Shown piece by piece: positions 14,598 through 22,620 of a stretch of 23,665 nt of DNA (positions within the stretch are counted from its first letter, which is position 1; the number at the start of each line of letters is the position of its first letter). The position numbers were made by a program, and so were the translations under genes. The notes under the pieces are model-generated. The model was not told the origin of the DNA and did no database searches. It saw only the letters and a program-made list of their open reading frames with translations. This DNA comes from Treponema sp. (GTDB lineage: Bacteria > Spirochaetota > Spirochaetia > Treponematales > Breznakiellaceae): positions 1 to 23,665 of the forward strand of contig JAISYA010000084.1 of NCBI GenBank assembly GCA_031270205.1, in the 5' to 3' direction.

Positions 14598-16103
14598 TTA
14601 TGCGCCAAGATCATGAGCCGCGGAAAGTATATTTACTTCGTTAAGTTTTTCTCCTGAGATCATGGCGGTCGGGTGTCCCTCGTACATTACCATTACCTTA
14701 TCGCTTAACGCCAGTATTTCCGCCATTTCCGAGGAGATCATGATAATACATTTACCCTCTTCGGAAAGTTTTTCTATAATTTTGTAAACTTCTTCCTTCG
14801 CGCCTATATCGATTCCCCTGGTCGGTTCATCAAGAATCAGTATCCCGGGATTGGTTGCGATCCATTTTGCGATACCGATTTTCTGCTGGTTTCCCCCGGA
14901 CAGTTCTTCAACGTACTGCCCGGTATTGGCGTATTTTGTTTTTAACCGCGTACATCCCTCGTTTGTAAGGGTATCTTCCCTGACCGCGTTGATCCATCCC
15001 CCCTTGTCACAGATCAGAGCGGGAGACGGAAAAGTAGTATTAAAGGCAATAGTCTGCTTTAAAAACAGACCCAGGGCCTGCCTGTCTTCCGGAAGCAGGG
15101 CTATGCCATGTTTAATGGCTTCATCGGGAGAATTTATTTTTACCGTAACGCCGTTGATGAGCATACGGCCCTTTTTAACCGGCGTTATGCCGAAAAGCGC
15201 CCTGGCCACTTCCGTCCTGCCCGACCCCATCAGCCCGGCGACGCCCAGTATCTCGCCCTTGCCCACGGAAAAGGAAACCCCTTCAAAAATGCCCGGAATA
15301 CCGATATCTTCTACCCGGAAGTACGGCTCACGATTTTTCGCAGCCCCTTCCTTGCTGCGCTTCAATGTCAGATCATGACCCAGCATAAGGCGTATCATAT
15401 CATCATGGCTCAGATCCGAACCGGGGTAGGTTCCTACCAGGCAGCCGTCCCTGAGAACAGTAATCCGGTCGGCGATAGTCTTGATTTCCCCCAGCCGGTG
15501 ACTGATATACACGATAGATTTGCCCTCGCCTTTCAGTTTCCGTATCATATTCAAAAGATTTTCAACTTCATGGGGGGTAAGGGATGCGGTGGGTTCATCC
15601 ATAAAGATGATCCGGGCGTTGGATACAAGCGCCGCGCCTATCTCCACAAGCTGCTGCTCCGCTATGGAGAGGCGATCCATTTTCCAGCCAAGGGGTACAT
15701 TGAGACCTATATCCGCAGCAAGGGAGACCGCCGCCTTTTCCAGGGAATGCCAGTCCACTATCTTTGTGTTAATATAACCGGTAAAAAGATTTTCAATTAT
15801 GCTTAAATCTTTAAATATCAAAGGTTCCTGGTGTATCATGGCTATGCCGTGTTTAATGGCGTCACGGGGCGATTCAAATGAAACCAGCTCCCCGTCAATG
15901 AGCAGGGAACCCTGTCCGCTGTCCATGGAATAAAGCCCGAACAGTATTTTGAGCAGTGTCGATTTTCCGGCGCCGTTTTCACCGATCACGGCGTGAACTT
16001 CCCCGCTCACAATATCAAAATCAACCGATTTTAACACCTGACTTTTTCCAAAAGTTTTGGTAATTCCCGCCGCCTTTAGTACCGGCGCTGTTTCCGCGCT
16101 CAT
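14598..16103 (-). CDS. rhaT: Rhamnose ABC transporter ATPase (two nucleotide-binding domains)
   Basis: The 501-residue protein fuses two ABC ATPase domains, as in RbsA-type sugar importers. Domain one has Walker A GENGAGKST (41-49), signature LSIAEQQLVEIG, Walker B IIFMDEPT and the H-loop IVYISHR. Domain two has a degenerate P-loop (GLMGSGRTE), signature LSGGNQQKIGIAKW and Walker B ILILDEPTRGID, as usual for this group, where the second site keeps only some catalytic residues. AGGGGAAA precedes the ATG. It stands 24 bp upstream of rhaP and 172 bp downstream of the binding-protein gene, separated from it by two hairpins. Confidence 0.93.
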   Translation of the reverse strand: MSAETAPVLKAAGITKTFGKSQVLKSVDFDIVSGEVHAVIGENGAGKSTLLKILFGLYSMDSGQGSLLIDGELVSFESPRDAIKHGIAMIHQEPLIFKDLSIIENLFTGYINTKIVDWHSLEKAAVSLAADIGLNVPLGWKMDRLSIAEQQLVEIGAALVSNARIIFMDEPTASLTPHEVENLLNMIRKLKGEGKSIVYISHRLGEIKTIADRITVLRDGCLVGTYPGSDLSHDDMIRLMLGHDLTLKRSKEGAAKNREPYFRVEDIGIPGIFEGVSFSVGKGEILGVAGLMGSGRTEVARALFGITPVKKGRMLINGVTVKINSPDEAIKHGIALLPEDRQALGLFLKQTIAFNTTFPSPALICDKGGWINAVREDTLTNEGCTRLKTKYANTGQYVEELSGGNQQKIGIAKWIATNPGILILDEPTRGIDIGAKEEVYKIIEKLSEEGKCIIMISSEMAEILALSDKVMVMYEGHPTAMISGEKLNEVNILSAAHDLGA

Positions 16104-16166
16104 CGTTTCCCCTGCCCCATACCGCTTAGGCTATCCCCAGGTTTTCTTGGTTAAAAATCGGGATAT

Positions 16167-16200
16167 TTCCCCGCAAAGCCGGCATGAACCTCGCGGGGAA
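16167..16200 (-). repeat. Hairpin in the rhaS-rhaT gap (distal)
   Basis: The arms TTCCCCGC (16167-16174) and GCGGGGAA (16193-16200) are perfect 8-bp reverse complements around an 18-base loop. It lies next to the larger hairpin and may help set the rhaS:rhaT expression ratio. Confidence 0.5.
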
Positions 16201-16272
16201 ACCGTTCGGGAGTTTGACCGGAAGAAAACGCATTTTGAGCGCGTTTCCTAAAAACCGGCAAACTCCCGGTTC
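16201..16272 (-). repeat. Large hairpin directly after rhaS
   Basis: CGGGAGTTTG (16207-16216) and CAAACTCCCG (16259-16268) pair perfectly, extended by CCGG/CCGG after a one-base bulge and by an inner GC-rich stem. No U-tract follows on the transcribed strand, so it is more likely a 3'-end stabiliser or partial terminator than a full one. Such structures after the binding-protein gene allow it to be made in excess over the membrane parts. Confidence 0.6.
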
Positions 16273-16275
16273 ACA

Positions 16276-17304
16276 CTAGAATTTGTAGCTGTCAACGTTT
16301 TCTTTGGTGATTATCGCGGGAGGCCCTGCGTAAAGCACGTTGTTTGCCAAAACATTGGTTTTCCCGTATTCACCGGCGGTGAACGATGTCCCGGAGGCGA
16401 GGGTATACTCGCCCTTTGCCAAGAGCATGGCAAGATAGCCGGCCACTTTCCCGGTCCGGTAGGTATCCCAAAGCATGGAACCGTCAAGCACGCCGTTCTG
16501 GAGGAACGACCGGCTTTGTCCGGGGGTTCCAAGACCGGTAACGACAATCCTGTTACCCAAGCCGCGGCCTTCCACAGCCTGGGCGGCGGCGGTCAACGCG
16601 ACCGTGGTGGGGCAGATGATCCCGTCAAGTTCCGGGTATTTTTGAATCGCCGCTTCCGTCTCGGTAAGACTCTTGGCCGCGTCGTCGTTCCCGTAGAGAA
16701 CTTCGAGGAGCGTCAGATCCTTGTACTGCGGATTCGACGCCATCTGCTTCTTGTAAATGTCGATCTGGTTGTTCTGGAAAGGGGAATCGGTAGTAGCGCT
16801 TAATACAACAAAGTTACCCCTGTAATTCATGGCCTTGGCAAACTGTTCAAAAGAATCAATTCCCAGCTGGTCGTAATTACAGGAAAGGACCGATCCGTCC
16901 CGGTGGGATTCGTTGCCGATGATGTCGTCGTTCACGGTAATGACTTTGATCCCGGCCGCCCTTGCCCGATCAAGCACCGCGTTCATGGTGTCCGCCGCGG
17001 TCGGGGACAGGCAGATTACATTAACCTTGTCCTGGATTGCCGCCTCAATTAACGGGATCTGAGCCGTGGGTTCTACCTGTTCGGGCGCGGTATCACGGAA
17101 CACACCTCCCTGGGATTCAACCGCGTCTTTCATTCCCGCTATAATGGGATCGAAATAGGGGTTTCCCTTTTGAAGACACACATACCGTACGTTGATCTTT
17201 CCGCTTTCGGCCTGACGGCCCCCGGCCATAACCGGCATTACCGCAAACAGCAGAAATACCGCCAGGGCCGCAACCAAAACTTTTGACTTCGAAAAGTTTT
17301 TCAT
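16276..17304 (-). CDS. rhaS: Rhamnose-binding periplasmic protein
   Basis: The 342-residue protein is a type I periplasmic sugar-binding protein (Peripla_BP_4 family). MKNFSKSKVLVAALAVFLLF begins a signal peptide ending near AVMPVMA-GG; there is no lipobox Cys, so it should be soluble in the periplasm. PTAADTMNAVLDRARAAGI and VITVNDD mark the ligand cleft, with further LDGIICPTTVALTAAAQAVEG in the second lobe. The longer upstream frame is rejected: the ATG at 17302-17304 has GGAGGA nine bases away and starts the signal peptide. It is 61 bp downstream of the LacI gene and, with the three transport genes that follow, imports L-rhamnose. Substrate is inferred from rhaI and rhaB. Confidence 0.9.
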   Translation of the reverse strand: MKNFSKSKVLVAALAVFLLFAVMPVMAGGRQAESGKINVRYVCLQKGNPYFDPIIAGMKDAVESQGGVFRDTAPEQVEPTAQIPLIEAAIQDKVNVICLSPTAADTMNAVLDRARAAGIKVITVNDDIIGNESHRDGSVLSCNYDQLGIDSFEQFAKAMNYRGNFVVLSATTDSPFQNNQIDIYKKQMASNPQYKDLTLLEVLYGNDDAAKSLTETEAAIQKYPELDGIICPTTVALTAAAQAVEGRGLGNRIVVTGLGTPGQSRSFLQNGVLDGSMLWDTYRTGKVAGYLAMLLAKGEYTLASGTSFTAGEYGKTNVLANNVLYAGPPAIITKENVDSYKF

Positions 17305-17365
17305 ACACTCTCCTCCATAAAATAATGTAATTAAGTCCAACCACAAGGCCGGATTTAATTCCCGA

Positions 17366-18382
17366 TTATGCGCTTTGCCGCAGGATCAACTCCCCCGGAA
17401 AAACTACCCGTTCCTGACATGGTTTTCCCTCAAGTTTATCAATGATAATTTGGGCCGCCGCCTCTCCAAGTTTGGCTATGGGCTGCCCAATGGTACTAAG
17501 CGCGGGATCAACCAGCTCGCAGAACGAAATATTGTCAAAGCCGATAACGGCCATATCTTCGGGGATTTTTACCCCCAGTTTTTTCAACTCCCGCATACAA
17601 CCGATAGCAAGAATATCAAAGCCCGCCACAATCGCGTCCGGAGGATGGGGAAGAGAGGCAAAATGGGCTCCCGCCATAGCGCCGATGTTTAGGTGAGTCG
17701 TTTCCGCAAAGGTCACCGAATCGGGCCGGTATATCAACACTTCCTCCACCGGAAAACCGCAGTTCGCAAGGCCCTTCAAATAACCCCGGAACCGGTGTTC
17801 AAGAACACTGATCTTTGGCCCCATTCCGATATAGCCGATGCGCCGGCGGTTCTGCCTGAACAGGTAGGTCACGGCCTCACAGGTACTGTCATAGCCTTCG
17901 GTAATCACATAGGAAAGGTTGTCTTTTTTCTTGAACACATTATCCATAAAAACGATCGGCGTCCGGGCCGTTATTGCCATAAGGGTATTGATATTATCCC
18001 TGCTGATGTTATAGGTGTTGTAAATGATCCCGTCGATTTTACGGCCGACAAGCTTATTAATGTAGCGGAACTCCTCTTCAATCCGCCTGTCCGTGTTACA
18101 GATGATAACCATGTAGCCCGACTTGAGCGCCACCGACTCAACTCCCCTGAACAACTCGGAGTAAAACACATTGCTAAAATCCGGTACGAGCATGGCAACG
18201 GTCTTTGTCCGCCCGGTTCTGATGCCTTGGGCAAAGTAACTTGGGGTATAATCCAGCTTCTTGATTGCCTTTAGAACCTTTTCCTTTATTTCCGGCTTAA
18301 CCGCGTCGTTCTGGTTTAACACCCGCGAGACGGTGGATTTTGAGACCTTAGCCATTTTTGCCACGTCAAAAATTGTATTCAC
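17366..18382 (-). CDS. LacI-family transcriptional repressor of the rhamnose operon
   Basis: The 338-residue regulator has a LacI helix-turn-helix at its start (TIFDVAKMAKVSKSTVSRVL), a hinge helix near SYFAQGIRTGRT (about 48-59), and a sugar-binding core with IDGIIYNTYN, GYIGMG and MAVIGFDNISF. A frame open 38 codons further upstream runs through the promoter and operators, so it is rejected. The start chosen is GTG (18380-18382) with AAGGA at 6 bases. It is the first gene of its operon, 61 bp ahead of rhaS. Two tandem palindromes lie 30 bp upstream, so it should repress itself and all downstream genes until a rhamnose-derived inducer binds. The effector identity is inferred. Confidence 0.92.
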   Translation of the reverse strand: MNTIFDVAKMAKVSKSTVSRVLNQNDAVKPEIKEKVLKAIKKLDYTPSYFAQGIRTGRTKTVAMLVPDFSNVFYSELFRGVESVALKSGYMVIICNTDRRIEEEFRYINKLVGRKIDGIIYNTYNISRDNINTLMAITARTPIVFMDNVFKKKDNLSYVITEGYDSTCEAVTYLFRQNRRRIGYIGMGPKISVLEHRFRGYLKGLANCGFPVEEVLIYRPDSVTFAETTHLNIGAMAGAHFASLPHPPDAIVAGFDILAIGCMRELKKLGVKIPEDMAVIGFDNISFCELVDPALSTIGQPIAKLGEAAAQIIIDKLEGKPCQERVVFPGELILRQSA

Positions 18383-18411
18383 TGCCCATCCTTGGGTATC
18401 AAAAGCCTGTT

Positions 18412-18438
18412 TGGGAACGTTCCCTGGGAACGTTCCCA
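18412..18438 (-). promoter_or_regulatory. Tandem LacI-type operators
   Basis: Two identical 12-bp perfect palindromes GGGAACGTTCCC (18413-18424 and 18426-18437) are separated by one base. The central AACGTT is the usual LacI-family core. They lie directly after the -10 at 18446, covering about +1 to +27 of the transcript, so a bound repressor would block promoter clearance. No further copy was found in the window. Confidence 0.85.
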
Positions 18439-18445
18439 AAAAATT

Positions 18446-18474
18446 AGTATAAAGCTGGTTTTTTGGGTTGTCAA
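18446..18474 (-). promoter_or_regulatory. Promoter of the rhamnose operon
   Basis: On the minus strand, TTGACA (18469-18474), a 17-bp spacer and TATACT (18446-18451) form a near-consensus promoter, preceded by AT-rich sequence. It is the only good promoter before the LacI-rhaSTPQ-rhaI-UroD-rhaB run. Confidence 0.85.
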
Positions 18475-18541
18475 GCAAAAATTTGCGGAAAATCACAAAA
18501 ATTTTGCAAAAAGTGATGAAAAGGCGGCGCCTATCCCAAAA

Positions 18542-18567
18542 CCGTACCCCGGCTATGCCGGGAACGG
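18542..18567 (-). terminator. Possible terminator after cbiO
   Basis: A GC stem (CCCGGC 18548-18553 with GCCGGG 18557-18562, three-base loop) is extended by CCGT/ACGG. On the minus strand it is followed by a short TTTT only, so termination may be weak. It lies in the 181-bp gap between cbiO and the rhamnose promoter. Confidence 0.35.
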
Positions 18568-18655
18568 CAGCGTACAGTCAATTAGTTTTAGGACAGGCTC
18601 AAATGCTAAAATATTTGATTTAGGGAGGCCCTGCAAACTCCTGGGACAATCGTCA

Positions 18656-19387
18656 TCAAAAAGTACCGGAACGGGGAATCGCCCCCAGCGGCAGTTCCAG
18701 GCCGATGCCCTGTAAAAAACCTTCGTCCAGCAAAAGGCCGGGCGCGGGACAATCGGCGGCGATTTTGCCCTTATGCAAAAAAATAACCCGCCGCGCCAGT
18801 TCCAGCGCCATATCAAGGTCATGGGTCGCTATAATCTTTGTACAACATATCTTTTTCAGCAAACCGATTATGTTTTTTCTCGCGCGGGGGTCAAGGGAGG
18901 CGGTCGGTTCATCAAGCAAAAGAATATCCGGCTCCATAATGAGCACGCCCGCAAGCGCGGCCCGCTGTTTTTCGCCGCCGGAAAGTTTATACGGAGGCCG
19001 ATCCGCAAGCTCTTCGGCTTCCACGGATTTAAGCGCGGCAAGGGCAAGCGCTCTCGCTTCCCCGCTTTTCACGCCTTTTTTCATTATGCCGAAAGCGACG
19101 TCTTCCCAGACTGCCGGCATAAAAAGCTGATCCTCCGGGTTCTGAAAAACAATGCCGCACGCCTTGTTTTGCGCGTTGGCCTTTTGCGGTACGCCGTTAA
19201 TAATGACGCTGCCGGACGCGCTCTTTATACAGCCCGCTATGGTTTGCAGCAAGGTCGATTTGCCGGAACCGTTCGCCCCCGCGATACAAATACACTCATC
19301 GCGTCCGGCGGTAAAGCTGACGGCGTCAAGTGAAACAATTGATTCATCGTAAACACAGGATATGTTTTGTACAATTAATTGTTCCAT
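18656..19387 (-). CDS. cbiO: ECF-type nickel/cobalt transporter ATPase
   Basis: The 243-residue ABC ATPase powers the metal importer. Walker A is GANGSGKST (37-45), the Q-loop is VFQNPEDQLF, the signature is LSGGEKQRAALA, Walker B is ILLLDEPTASLD and the switch is IATHDLD. QNPEDQLFMPAVWEDVAFG is characteristic of CbiO/EcfA proteins. An open frame extends 22 codons further up inside cbiQ; the ATG at 19385-19387 fits the family's N-terminus and overlaps cbiQ by 13 bp, so translation is coupled. Last gene of the operon. Confidence 0.93.
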   Translation of the reverse strand: MEQLIVQNISCVYDESIVSLDAVSFTAGRDECICIAGANGSGKSTLLQTIAGCIKSASGSVIINGVPQKANAQNKACGIVFQNPEDQLFMPAVWEDVAFGIMKKGVKSGEARALALAALKSVEAEELADRPPYKLSGGEKQRAALAGVLIMEPDILLLDEPTASLDPRARKNIIGLLKKICCTKIIATHDLDMALELARRVIFLHKGKIAADCPAPGLLLDEGFLQGIGLELPLGAIPRSGTF

Positions 19388-20064
19388 AATACCCCGATAC
19401 ATAACGCGATAAAAACACAGAGGGCAAGCAGCACGCTGTCGCGTAATTTCCATTTGAAGGCGGCCGTTACCGGAAAAGCGCCGTCAAAACCCCGCGCCGT
19501 CATGGCGCGGGATACCCTGCCCGCGCGAAAGACGGCGCTTGTCAGCGTTGCGGCGAATACCGCCGCAAGGGAACGCCAGCGGTACACCGTACTGTTACGG
19601 ACGCTCCGCAGGCGCATTGATACCAGGGCGGTGGATAATCCCTCATACATCAAAAAAATATAACGGTAGCTCAGTATAAAAAGCGCGACCAGTTTTTCCG
19701 GTATGTACAGTTTTGTCATTGATGAGGAAACGGCGCCGATATTCATCGGTATTATAAAACACATATACAATAACGCGGCGGCGTTGACGCGCAGTGTGTA
19801 AAGCAGCGCGTTTACGGCATTAAAACCAAACAGCACAGGAATCCATACCGCCGCTATCATCATATTAACAGGAATTAAACGCAATAGTGTTACACGCAAT
19901 TCGCGTGATAATACAATCAGGCATGAGGCAATAACGAGTAACAGGATGAGTGTTTTTGTTGAATAAACCACCGAGGCAATGAAAAACGCTGCCGAAAGAA
20001 AGCGGCAGCGTCCGTCTATAGAAGCAAGCAAATCGTGTTTATATTCGAGCCGGTCAAGATACAT
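19375..20064 (-). CDS. cbiQ: ECF-type nickel/cobalt transporter transmembrane (T) component
   Basis: The 229-residue membrane protein has five or six hydrophobic helices and begins with YLDRLEYKHDLLASIDGRCRF, typical of CbiQ. The two coupling motifs that contact the ATPases are visible as VSMRLRSVRN (about 147-156) and RAMTARGFDG (about 185-194). It links CbiM (substrate-specific part) to CbiO. Its ATG overlaps the cbiM end by 11 bp and has only a weak ribosome site, so it relies on coupling. Its own 3' end overlaps cbiO by 13 bp. Confidence 0.9.
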   Translation of the reverse strand: MYLDRLEYKHDLLASIDGRCRFLSAAFFIASVVYSTKTLILLLVIASCLIVLSRELRVTLLRLIPVNMMIAAVWIPVLFGFNAVNALLYTLRVNAAALLYMCFIIPMNIGAVSSSMTKLYIPEKLVALFILSYRYIFLMYEGLSTALVSMRLRSVRNSTVYRWRSLAAVFAATLTSAVFRAGRVSRAMTARGFDGAFPVTAAFKWKLRDSVLLALCVFIALCIGVLWNN

Positions 20065-20644
20065 AGCGCGGCATTATTCTTGCGAGAAAAGCGGTGATAA
20101 ACGCTGTTATGATCCCCTCTACCGCGGCAAGCGGCAGATTGGCGGCAAAGAGCAGCGCGGCGGCCGCTTTTAATTCCATGTCGGAAAAAAACAACGCGGC
20201 GCAAACCAGAACGGTGCCGCCGATGACCGCGGCAAACCCCGCGCAAAACGCCCCGACAAATCGCAGCCTGCCCGGGGTCCGGAAAACGCGGAAGACATAA
20301 TAACCGGCCAGCGCCGCAATTCCCATCACCGCCGTGTTGACGCCAAGGGAAAGGAGGCCGCCGAACTGGAACAGAAGGCCCTGCAAAAACAGCGCGATAA
20401 ACAGGGCGGGAAAGGCGCTCCAGCCAAGGAGCATCCCCGCAAGCCCCAGCAGGGTCAGGTGGATGCTCGAAGGCCCCAGCGGAACGTGAACCAGGGACGC
20501 CAAAAAGAGCGCGGCGGACACAAGAGCGGTTTCCGGCAGTTTTTCCACCGGCGTTTTTTTCAAGCCCACGGACAGGGCGCCCGCCGCCAGCGCCCAGCCC
20601 GCGGCGAGAACCGGCGGCGAGAGTACGCCTTCGCTAATGTGCAT
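20054..20644 (-). CDS. cbiM: Nickel/cobalt ECF transporter substrate-specific component
   Basis: The 196-residue membrane protein starts MHISEGVLSPPVL, the conserved CbiM N-terminus whose Met1 amine, His2 and a further inner His (GPSSIHLTLLG, about residue 61) coordinate the metal in known structures. That motif decides the start at 20642-20644 over an upstream frame giving eight more residues, which would bury His2. GGGAG precedes it. About six helices are seen. It overlaps the upstream cbiL-like gene by 11 bp and cbiQ by 11 bp. No cbiN is present; the membrane-anchored cbiL-like protein takes that place, which points to nickel rather than cobalt. Confidence 0.93.
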   Translation of the reverse strand: MHISEGVLSPPVLAAGWALAAGALSVGLKKTPVEKLPETALVSAALFLASLVHVPLGPSSIHLTLLGLAGMLLGWSAFPALFIALFLQGLLFQFGGLLSLGVNTAVMGIAALAGYYVFRVFRTPGRLRFVGAFCAGFAAVIGGTVLVCAALFFSDMELKAAAALLFAANLPLAAVEGIITAFITAFLARIMPRYVS

Positions 20645-21167
20645 GGGCGGCTCCCGGAGAAGCACCATCGGCGGGCTTTCCCTTTTTTTTGAGTTTCCTT
20701 CCTGTTAAGTACCAAAACGCAAACACATTGAAAATGACGCTCAAGCCCAGCGCGATTGCAATCTGCCTTGGCAGTCTGCCGGAAGGGGCCGCGTTTTCCG
20801 CCTGAGGCGCCGCTTCCCGCGGCGTCCCGTCAGCCACAGTGACAACTATTTCTCCCATGTGCCCCATGCCGTCTTCCGCTGTCAGCCGCCAATCACCGTT
20901 CTCAAAGGGGACAAAGCTGAAATACCCGTCACGGTCGGTCATGCTTTCCTGCGCGGTAGCGTCCGGTGTGGAAGGCGGGTAGACCTTGACTTTTGCAAAA
21001 AGCATGAACTCGCCGTCTGTATAGCCAAAGCGGACCGTCCTGACACCGGCCTGGCCGGTCACGTCGGCAACCTCCACGCCGTGGGCAAAAGCGGCGGCCG
21101 GGAGCAAAAGAGAGGCCGTCAAAAGCGAATAAACAAAAAGGCTCATGCCAAGGCCTGTTTTGGACAC
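20634..21167 (-). CDS. CbiL-like (NikL) membrane-anchored metal-transport accessory protein
   Basis: The 177-residue protein has a signal peptide ending AAAFA-HGVEV, so the mature protein would start with His. It is followed by a carboxypeptidase-regulatory-like beta-sandwich (FMLFAKVKVYPP, DRDGYFSFVPFENGDWRLTAEDGMGHMGEIVV), a spacer, one C-terminal membrane helix (about 137-155) and a short tail ending AAHAH. This layout matches the NikL/CbiL accessory proteins of nickel ECF importers. The start is GTG at 21165-21167 with poor ribosome site; an ATG at 21144-21146 gives a shorter signal without the Lys and cannot be ruled out. It is 6 bp after the cbiK-like gene. Confidence 0.8.
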   Translation of the reverse strand: MSKTGLGMSLFVYSLLTASLLLPAAAFAHGVEVADVTGQAGVRTVRFGYTDGEFMLFAKVKVYPPSTPDATAQESMTDRDGYFSFVPFENGDWRLTAEDGMGHMGEIVVTVADGTPREAAPQAENAAPSGRLPRQIAIALGLSVIFNVFAFWYLTGRKLKKKGKPADGASPGAAHAH

Positions 21168-21173
21168 TGCCGT

Positions 21174-21986
21174 TTACTTTACCGTAAAGAGCAATGTCGC
21201 CGCCGGGTTTTCCTCATCGGTTTCCGGGGTATTTACTTTCTGTACCTCCCGTGCGCGGAAAAACCACACTACCGGTTTCCCTATGTTGGGGTGGTCCAGC
21301 CTGAAGGAAATCTCGCCGTTATTGTCGGTCTTTCTTTCGGTAAAAGCCCACGCATCCATGGTCCGGTAATCATAGTAATCATAACTCGCTTTGACTTCCG
21401 CGTTTGGAAGCGGCCTGCCCCGGTAAAGCACTCTAAGCTTCATCGTTGAATTCCTGCTCATGTCGGCGGGATTATCAAGCGGGATGATTTCAATGTCATG
21501 GCCAAGAGGCGTGCTGAATGTCCGGTCGGCCTTGCTTGGGTTAATGTAATATTTTCCCCATTTTGAAAAGTAGTTCGTCCGGGTAATGGTTTTTCCGGGA
21601 TTTGCCGCCGCCGCCAGGCGTTTATTCATGCTCACCCGGCTCCCGTCCGAGAACGTGGTCGTATAGCCGCCGATACTCCTGAAAACCGCGATGGCGAGAC
21701 TGTTGTCCGTGAGGGTGTACTTCCCTTCATACCACAGGCGATCTTTGTCCTCCCTCAGCGGGAGGTTCGCGCCCTTGACGCCGTTTTTGTACACATACAT
21801 TTCGACCGCGTCAAGGCCCTCAAGCTCCTCGCCGACCAAATTGTAGTGAGACGAAATGCCAAACAACGTAACCGTGTCCCCCGATTTGTAATCCTTTGAA
21901 TTGTCACTGGGGATAATGGTAGTCTCGTGCGCAAAGACAAAACCGGCGAAAACGACCATAGCAAGCAGACAAAAAACTCTCTTCAT
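21174..21986 (-). CDS. CbiK-like (NikK, DUF4198) periplasmic nickel-handling protein
   Basis: The 270-residue secreted protein has a signal peptide MKRVFCLLAMVVFAGFVFA cut before HETTI, giving another N-terminal His. The mature part matches the DUF4198 family: GDTVTLFGISSHYN, a Tyr-rich middle (ASYDYYDYRTMDAWAF), and the final FRLDHPNIGKPVVWFFRAREVQ. In known nickel ECF systems this family is NikK, which supplies metal to NikM; the affinity for Ni over Co is inferred. The ATG has AAGGAG at good spacing and stands first in the operon behind a roughly 230-nt leader. Confidence 0.85.
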   Translation of the reverse strand: MKRVFCLLAMVVFAGFVFAHETTIIPSDNSKDYKSGDTVTLFGISSHYNLVGEELEGLDAVEMYVYKNGVKGANLPLREDKDRLWYEGKYTLTDNSLAIAVFRSIGGYTTTFSDGSRVSMNKRLAAAANPGKTITRTNYFSKWGKYYINPSKADRTFSTPLGHDIEIIPLDNPADMSRNSTMKLRVLYRGRPLPNAEVKASYDYYDYRTMDAWAFTERKTDNNGEISFRLDHPNIGKPVVWFFRAREVQKVNTPETDEENPAATLLFTVK

Positions 21987-22215
21987 AACTTACTCCTTAC
22001 TGTAAGCCGCGTGAGCGGCTAACAAAAATCGGAAGCCGGGGTTTACCCCAGCATACTCCTTGAGAATGAGCGCATAGCGCTTAATGATGACGTTGATTTC
22101 TTGCCTGCTTCAGCAAACAAAGCGTTAGCCGCCAAATGTACCATTTGTACGGCTTGGAAGCACCTCGTCGTTCTTCAGAACGCGTACGGGAAAGGGTCAG
22201 GACTACAGCCTTGAC
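21987..22215 (-). ncRNA. Structured 5' leader of the nickel operon
   Basis: The leader holds a series of hairpins: CGTTC/GAACG (22169-22182), a long stem AGCCG/CGGCT with inner CAAATG/CATTTG (22127-22154), GCGC/GCGC (22070-22080), GCTGGGG/CCCCGGC followed by a T-rich stretch (22034-22051), and AGCCGC/GCGGCT (22005-22020) just before the ribosome site. The fourth is a possible attenuator, though its T-run starts 9 bases from the stem. I could not match it to the cobalamin or NiCo riboswitch consensus from memory. It may be an unrecognised metal sensor or a dispersed repeat. Confidence 0.4.
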
Positions 22216-22216
22216 G

Positions 22217-22250
22217 TTGACAGTATGCCATATCGTGATTTCTCTGTCAA
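22217..22250 (-). promoter_or_regulatory. Nickel operon promoter within an inverted repeat
   Basis: On the minus strand TTGACA (22245-22250), a 17-bp spacer and CATACT (22222-22227) form the promoter. The same span is bounded by perfect 7-bp arms TTGACAG and CTGTCAA, 20 bp apart, which would make a symmetric operator across -35 and -10. The regulator is unknown; the sequence does not match the E. coli NikR box. Confidence 0.6.
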
Positions 22251-22500
22251 GCCATACATTCAGCAATTCTCAGTTTACCCTCCATTATTGTTGATGAAGT
22301 CCCCGCCCCGGACGAAGAGCAAAAACTCCCGCCCCGCTTCCCGGCTGCCCGGGGCGGCACGGTTTGCAGCCGTAGGGCATATTTATGCATGCGAGTGCCA
22401 CACGACAATAGTTTTTCTCCTTATGACGGCTTTATCTTCCGGCAACAGGTTCGGTATTAAACTTTTCATGGGTTTATTTCGATATTTCCTCCGATTTTCC
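22251..22500. other. Divergent spacer between nickel operon and grpE
   Basis: No gene is supported here. A GC-rich region (22330-22372) can fold in two mutually exclusive ways: CGCCCCG/CGGGGCG (22330-22336 with 22350-22356) or CGGCTGC/GCAGCCG (22342-22348 with 22366-22372). No tRNA or CIRCE element is seen. Confidence 0.4.
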
Positions 22501-22529
22501 TTGACCCTTTGGGCATATTTTAGTATTTT
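22501..22529 (+). promoter_or_regulatory. grpE promoter
   Basis: TTGACC (22501-22506), a 17-bp spacer and TATTTT (22524-22529) lie about 90 bp before the grpE start. No HrcA/CIRCE palindrome is nearby, so heat control, if any, acts otherwise. Confidence 0.5.
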
Positions 22530-22620
22530 GTAAACAGGTAAGGCAATTTCAAAACCATGGTTTGCCAGAATTGTTTTGAAACCGCCTCGGCTTTAAAAAA
22601 TATTTGTTCAGGAAGCATAC

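Noticed and set aside
21987..22215. Cobalamin riboswitch before the cbi genes
   Set aside because: The conserved core and its kissing-loop sequences could not be found on the transcribed strand.
22225..22533. A 102-codon open frame in the grpE upstream region
   Set aside because: It has no ribosome site, starts within the nickel promoter and runs through the grpE promoter.
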